From contig JAOXYB010061579.1 of the NCBI GenBank assembly GCA_028565635.1, forward strand, positions 1 to 10,631: a stretch of 10,631 bases of DNA. The letters are read 5' to 3'. The notes beneath the pieces were generated by a model. That model worked only from the letters and a program-made list of their open reading frames with translations, searched no databases and was not told the origin of the DNA. This DNA is from Phoronis ovalis. Its lineage: Eukaryota > Phoronida > Phoronidae. Shown here piece by piece: positions 7,010 to 10,631 of the stretch (the first letter of the stretch is position 1; every line of letters starts with the position of its first letter). A program made the translations under genes and the position numbers.

Positions 7010-9280
7010 ATATCAGATGGGATATAAGCGAGCTCTGGGCGGCTAATAATACATTAATTTTCATTACCTACATGCATGGAATTGAAAATCTTACTCCATT
7101 TCTCCTGCTCTGTGTTAAATACGTGGCAGATAAACAATTTTTGAATCTGTAAGCTATGTAGAACTGTGAAATTGCATCAGGTGCGAAACTCATCATTACG
7201 TGATCGTTGCTAATTCGTCCAACTCTGAAAATCCAGTCTGAATAAACCTGTTTTCCTGATTTTTAACAACAGAATTTTTTTCTTTATCATCATCTTCAGT
7301 TTTTTAATTCGCTCTATAAATTGTCTTCAATTCACAGGAAAGTTTTTCTGGTATTATTACTATCACAGCAATCCTTCAACTATAACACCGAGATGTTAAC
7401 GTAAACGCAGTCCATAATCACTTACCCTGAATTTCAGAGCCTACAAATCATCGCTATCCCGTTTAATGTTTCATATTTTGTGATTCCATACCTCTCGAAA
7501 TGTATATTTTATGGTTGCTCCGTTTATAGACTCAGACACAACCGGATCGATCCTTTTCCCTATTTGAAAACGGTGCCCAGCTAAAAGTAGCTAATCACAA
7601 CGTATGGCATAATTTTCAAACAGTCAATGAAATAATTAACTTCTGAAAAAAGGACTCGTGCGCTGCTTCGTAGTAACTGATCTGCTGATACCACGGTACT
7701 TTGATGCGAACATATATCACACTTTGTAAACCTTATTTACTAGTAGGTATGATCTTATTTTGTATGCAGAAATGAGCAATTCAAAACCTGTTTTTTAGTA
7801 CTAGACAACATTATTTTACTGGATCTGGTTTTCAGAGATATATCAAGTACATTCCCACCCAAGATGTTTGTACACGTAATTATTAATCCATTTATGTTCA
7901 TTTATCATTGCTGCTTCTTGAGTTAGCGCTTACTAGGAAATTTAACACTTGGAATATGTTTTTTTTTTCAGTTACCAGTTGACAGTCATAGGAATCTTCA
8001 CATTGTTTTTGTTGTTAATTAGGCCTAATTAAGTACACCATAGCACGAGGCTTTGTTGTCTCTACATACGAATATAGTACTGGCATATTAATACATGCAT
8101 TTTCTTTCTTTTTTTGGGGGGATGGCGTTTTAATTTTGGGTGTTTTGTGGTGTTTTGTAATGTCAACATGTTGTACTTTCTGACAAAGCGATAACATTCC
8201 AGAGATCATTACAATTTTTTAAAAATCCGAATTTGAATTTGGGCCTATTTGCCACAGGAATAGTGCGATTCATGGGTGGATTTTGTTCTAACGTGATTTT
8301 CTCAAAATCAGTATGGACGAGACTGCAAGAAAATTAACTGGCAGTGTATGAAAGAGCGTATGCTGACATTATGAAGAGTTCCGGGAATGTTGCTCTATTT
8401 GATATGTGCATGAACGTTACAACGTTTTTCTATTGATGGGGAGTCTATAATGGTGTACTTAGGCCATCATGCAATCTAATTTACCTCAAGCTCACCATTA
8501 ATTTGTGATCTGTCTAAGTATGTATCCTTAGGCCTGTGACAAAATATATCGCACGAGTCGAACCTTTTTCAGTGGCTCCCTACATCCCTCGGCCCAAACC
8601 AAGGCGGAAGTTGATGCCACATTTATGTTTGGCAGTAAATCGGGTTTCTTTGTACTGTATTATGTAGATAACAGTTAGAGAAGTAATAAGTTCAATAAAA
8701 GTTACGAAATCAATAAAAAAATGAGGCAAGTAAAAAAATCTGGAACATAACTTGAGTAAGAAAATCAAGATGTCACTACCTTGCTCATTGACACAACACG
8801 ATTTTAAACTTCATGCTTGCAGATATTGGAAAGCGATGTATTCCTTAGCACTCAGGCCTCCCTTATATAATAATGTAAACAGCTTAGTCAAGTTAGTTAA
8901 AAGTTCATTTCTTGTGTCCGAATTAAAGAAAAATCAGACCCTGCTGAGTCCTACCCTGTAACATTTTAATAAAGGAAATTAAAAATGTTTCCCTCATGAG
9001 CTACGACATGTTAGTCCTCAGTTTAAGGGAAAAGAATTCCTATTATACCAGTGTAATGAACTCGCTTTGCTGCCACTCGGGGCTATGGCTATTTTGTCAT
9101 GGAAGTGATACTGTTTTGAAAGACCTGTTGTTTAAAGACATTATTATTATCAAAATGTACGCACTGTTATATGTCAACACTTATATTTTGAGGAAGGAGA
9201 AAACTATGATTTTACGAGATTTCCCGAAATTAAAGTAAACTAAGAAATTAAAGACATTGATTCAAGTTCCCTTAGGCAAA
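7010..9280. other. Long intergenic stretch with no recognised gene
   Basis: About 2.3 kb of AT-rich DNA lies between the transposon-like element and the 3' end of copy 3. Open frames of 62-80 codons occur (8015-8209, 8580-8768, 8752-8961, 8996-9238), but none shows a domain, signal peptide, splice context or match to the peptide family. There is a pyrimidine-rich TTTTTTTTTTCAG at about 7960-7971 and a T/G-rich run at 8101-8125. I see no further copy of the cysteine-rich exon on either strand. Confidence 0.5.
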
Positions 9281-9286
9281 TTTATT
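9281..9286 (-). terminator. Poly(A) signal AATAAA of copy 3
   Basis: On the minus strand AATAAA lies about 51 bases past the copy 3 stop. It is set in the same context (GAAAATAAATTT, then a CCT-rich stretch and GGGAACTT) as in copy 2, so it is very likely inherited with the gene. Confidence 0.7.
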
Positions 9287-9336
9287 TTCATATACCAAAT
9301 AAGCTTTGTAACACGAATTTTTTTTGACAAATTATC

Positions 9337-10298
9337 TTATAAAGAGCCACATTCTGCAGTGTCCTTTACATATCTCTCACAGCAACTGTTAGCCATTTGG
9401 CCTGATGTAGAAGTATGTTTCCAACAACCTTTGTTCCCAATGTTCCACTCTGCTGCTTTGCGGTTAGGGTCAATCGCACAGAGGACGGCACACGCCTCGC
9501 TACTCATTACATATGATTGATCCACAGGATCGCGTATCTGTCCACCTGCATTTGCGTTATAATGACCGACATAATCCACAGTACAAAACTCTAAAAAAGA
9601 AAATTAATGTCTTATGACACCTTTGCTCATGAATATGTTACGCATACGTGAAAGAATCAATGATTATATTTAGTTACTTGCAGAACAGCAGAAGCGAGTG
9701 ATTCAAGGTGATTGGAGAATAAATTGAAAACAAGGACAAATTTACTGCAATAACAAAGTAGTATTAACACATTCTATGATATATAAAGGACACAATAAAT
9801 TTTCCCTTCCACTTCTATAGTAACACAAATCATTACAAAAAATATCAAAAATGATTCTAAATGTTGCACAAAAAAGATGACGAGACTTTAAGATTATTAT
9901 GTATCCCGTTATCAGTTAATTTTTCGTGCTGGCTTGATCAGCAATTTAAGAATAAATTCAACATCTTCGTTAAACCCAAAGGTGGCGTTGAAATAAAAGA
10001 CAGGGGTCAAGCTGAGGCTATGCTAATGATGAGTACTATTAAATACATGCGGATCGAGTGACAGATGGGCAATAGCATCTCTTTACAACATCCGAAGCGT
10101 AGTTAAAAAATGTGGTATGCAAATCGACATTGAGCACAAACAACTTTTGAATTAAGCTATTACAATTTTTTCGTTTCGAATGGTTACAAGGCAAATCAAA
10201 AAATGTCTTTAAAATTCTTTGCACTTACGATCTGATCCTGTGACCGTAGATACTACTACAACAGCAAGTACAAGAAACAAACAAATAAGAAGCTTCAT
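9337..10298 (-). CDS. Secreted PAN/apple-like peptide, copy 3 (complete, two exons, 107 aa, one core Cys lost)
   Basis: On the minus strand the exons are 10298-10229 and 9590-9337, joined across a 638 nt GT-AG phase 1 intron (donor CGTAAGT, acceptor TTTTTTAG); the split codon gives Gln24. The protein has 107 residues: a signal peptide of about 21 residues rich in Leu and Val, then a mature domain about 60 percent identical to copy 2 by manual alignment. Cysteines are at 26, 57, 61, 79, 93, 94 and 104. The position matching C66 of copy 2 is Arg67 (CGC for TGC), leaving seven mature cysteines. Exon 2 contains no ATG before the domain, so translation must start in exon 1. Reading frame, splice sites and poly(A) signal are intact, which argues for a working gene. 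The odd cysteine count could mean dimerisation, altered folding or early relaxation of constraint. Function is unknown. Confidence 0.84.
9876..10100. other. About 225 bp present in the copy 3 intron but absent from copy 2
   Basis: Copy 3 and copy 2 introns align on both sides of this stretch (GTGCAACATT on one side, TTTTTTAACTACG on the other), but copy 2 lacks what lies between. Copy 1 shares at least the first 50 bases or so (GTAA.GAG.TGCTATT...ATCTGTC), so copy 2 probably lost it. It includes most of a 66-codon plus-strand open frame (9861-10061) with no domain I recognise. Confidence 0.55.
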
Positions 10299-10510
10299 GT
10301 TGAATGACCTGTAATATAAACAATATGGAAAATTTTATTATTTTTCTGTGTTGTAATGAAAATGACACATACCAAGTTGTCGCAGAATATATTCATACTG
10401 ACATATTATTTTCGAAAATCTGACATGTTTCAATTTAATGAATGTCAATTTAGCCAGCAATTTCAACTTTTATCTCTAACTAAAGGAAGATATTCAAAAG
10501 ATGCTTTTGT
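10299..10510 (-). promoter_or_regulatory. Conserved upstream region of copy 3 with possible 64 nt 5' UTR intron (10309-10372)
   Basis: Copy 3 is the most diverged copy, so what survives here is the most informative. The minus strand keeps AACTTGGTATGTGTC, TTGTTTATATTACAG, the ten bases before ATG, and an ATATCTT...TTAGTT block near 10480-10495. The donor-like GTATGT and acceptor TTACAG delimit 64 nt. The bases between the two sites have diverged while the sites remain, as expected of an intron. Confidence 0.5.
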
Positions 10511-10631
10511 TTTGTCGTGCGAGCTTTATTAGTACTTATTTAGAAACTCTGCAAGCTTGCATTAATTTTGCTCATTTCTTCAGTACCTGATATAGTAAAA
10601 TCATGTAAAGCCTCATTCCGCATGTTTGCTC

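Noticed and set aside
7960-7975. Polypyrimidine tract plus CAG resembling a splice acceptor
   Set aside because: No coherent coding frame follows and no partner donor or family exon is nearby.
8752-9238. Two neighbouring plus-strand frames of 69 and 80 codons
   Set aside because: No splice sites joining them sensibly, no domain, no signal peptide; consistent with chance.
9257-9520. 87-codon plus-strand frame
   Set aside because: Antisense of copy 3 exon 2, whose minus-strand frame has matching paralogous structure.
9861-10061. 66-codon plus-strand frame as a nested gene inside the copy 3 intron
   Set aside because: Composition looks protein-like but there is no family match I recognise and no promoter or poly(A) context; noted only as a possible insertion remnant.

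Overview
The window looks like nuclear DNA of a eukaryote, most likely an AT-rich marine invertebrate. The supporting signs are small GT-AG spliced genes, AATAAA poly(A) signals, low gene density and abundant decayed repeats. A mollusc is possible, but nothing here fixes the taxon. I see no prokaryotic gene organisation, and no rRNA, tRNA or CRISPR array.

The only convincing protein genes are three copies of one small secreted, cysteine-rich peptide gene. Each copy has a signal-peptide exon, a phase 1 intron, and a second exon encoding a PAN/apple-like domain (core C-x3-C-x5-C-x11-C, then a CC pair). Copy 1 is on the minus strand; only exon 1 (416-482) is in the window, at the left edge. Copy 2 is on the plus strand (exons 5165-5231 and 5627-5883) and is complete at 107 aa with 8 cysteines. 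Copy 3 is on the minus strand (exons 10229-10298 and 9337-9590), also 107 aa, but the third core cysteine is replaced by Arg. Copies 1 and 2 are head-to-head; copies 2 and 3 are tail-to-tail. All three share about 200 bp of upstream sequence and a possible 61-64 nt intron in the 5' UTR. Copies 2 and 3 also share their 3' UTR and an intron block.

Between copies 1 and 2 lies a large imperfect palindrome. Left-arm blocks (about 281-830 and 1511-2540) reappear inverted on the right (about 4820-5370 and 3045-4015). The arms carry lineage-specific insertions: a nearly perfect 2 x 271 bp tandem duplication on the left (1115-1655) and about 800 bp of unmatched DNA on the right (4021-4819). One non-coding core (about 2081-2180 against 3381-3480, inverted) differs at only about two positions in 100, closer than the exon 1 sequences. 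The central spacer holds a third, decayed copy of part of the arm (about 2640-3030).

Between copies 2 and 3 is a 727 bp non-autonomous DNA transposon-like element (6275-7001). It has matching ends, an 8 bp target duplication (GTATTATT) and an internal minisatellite of about 33 bp period. About 2.3 kb of DNA with no recognisable gene (7010-9280) follows.

Taken together, this is an expanding small-peptide gene cluster shaped by inverted duplication and repeat insertion. The function of the peptides cannot be read from sequence; roles in defence, adhesion or chemical signalling are all open.
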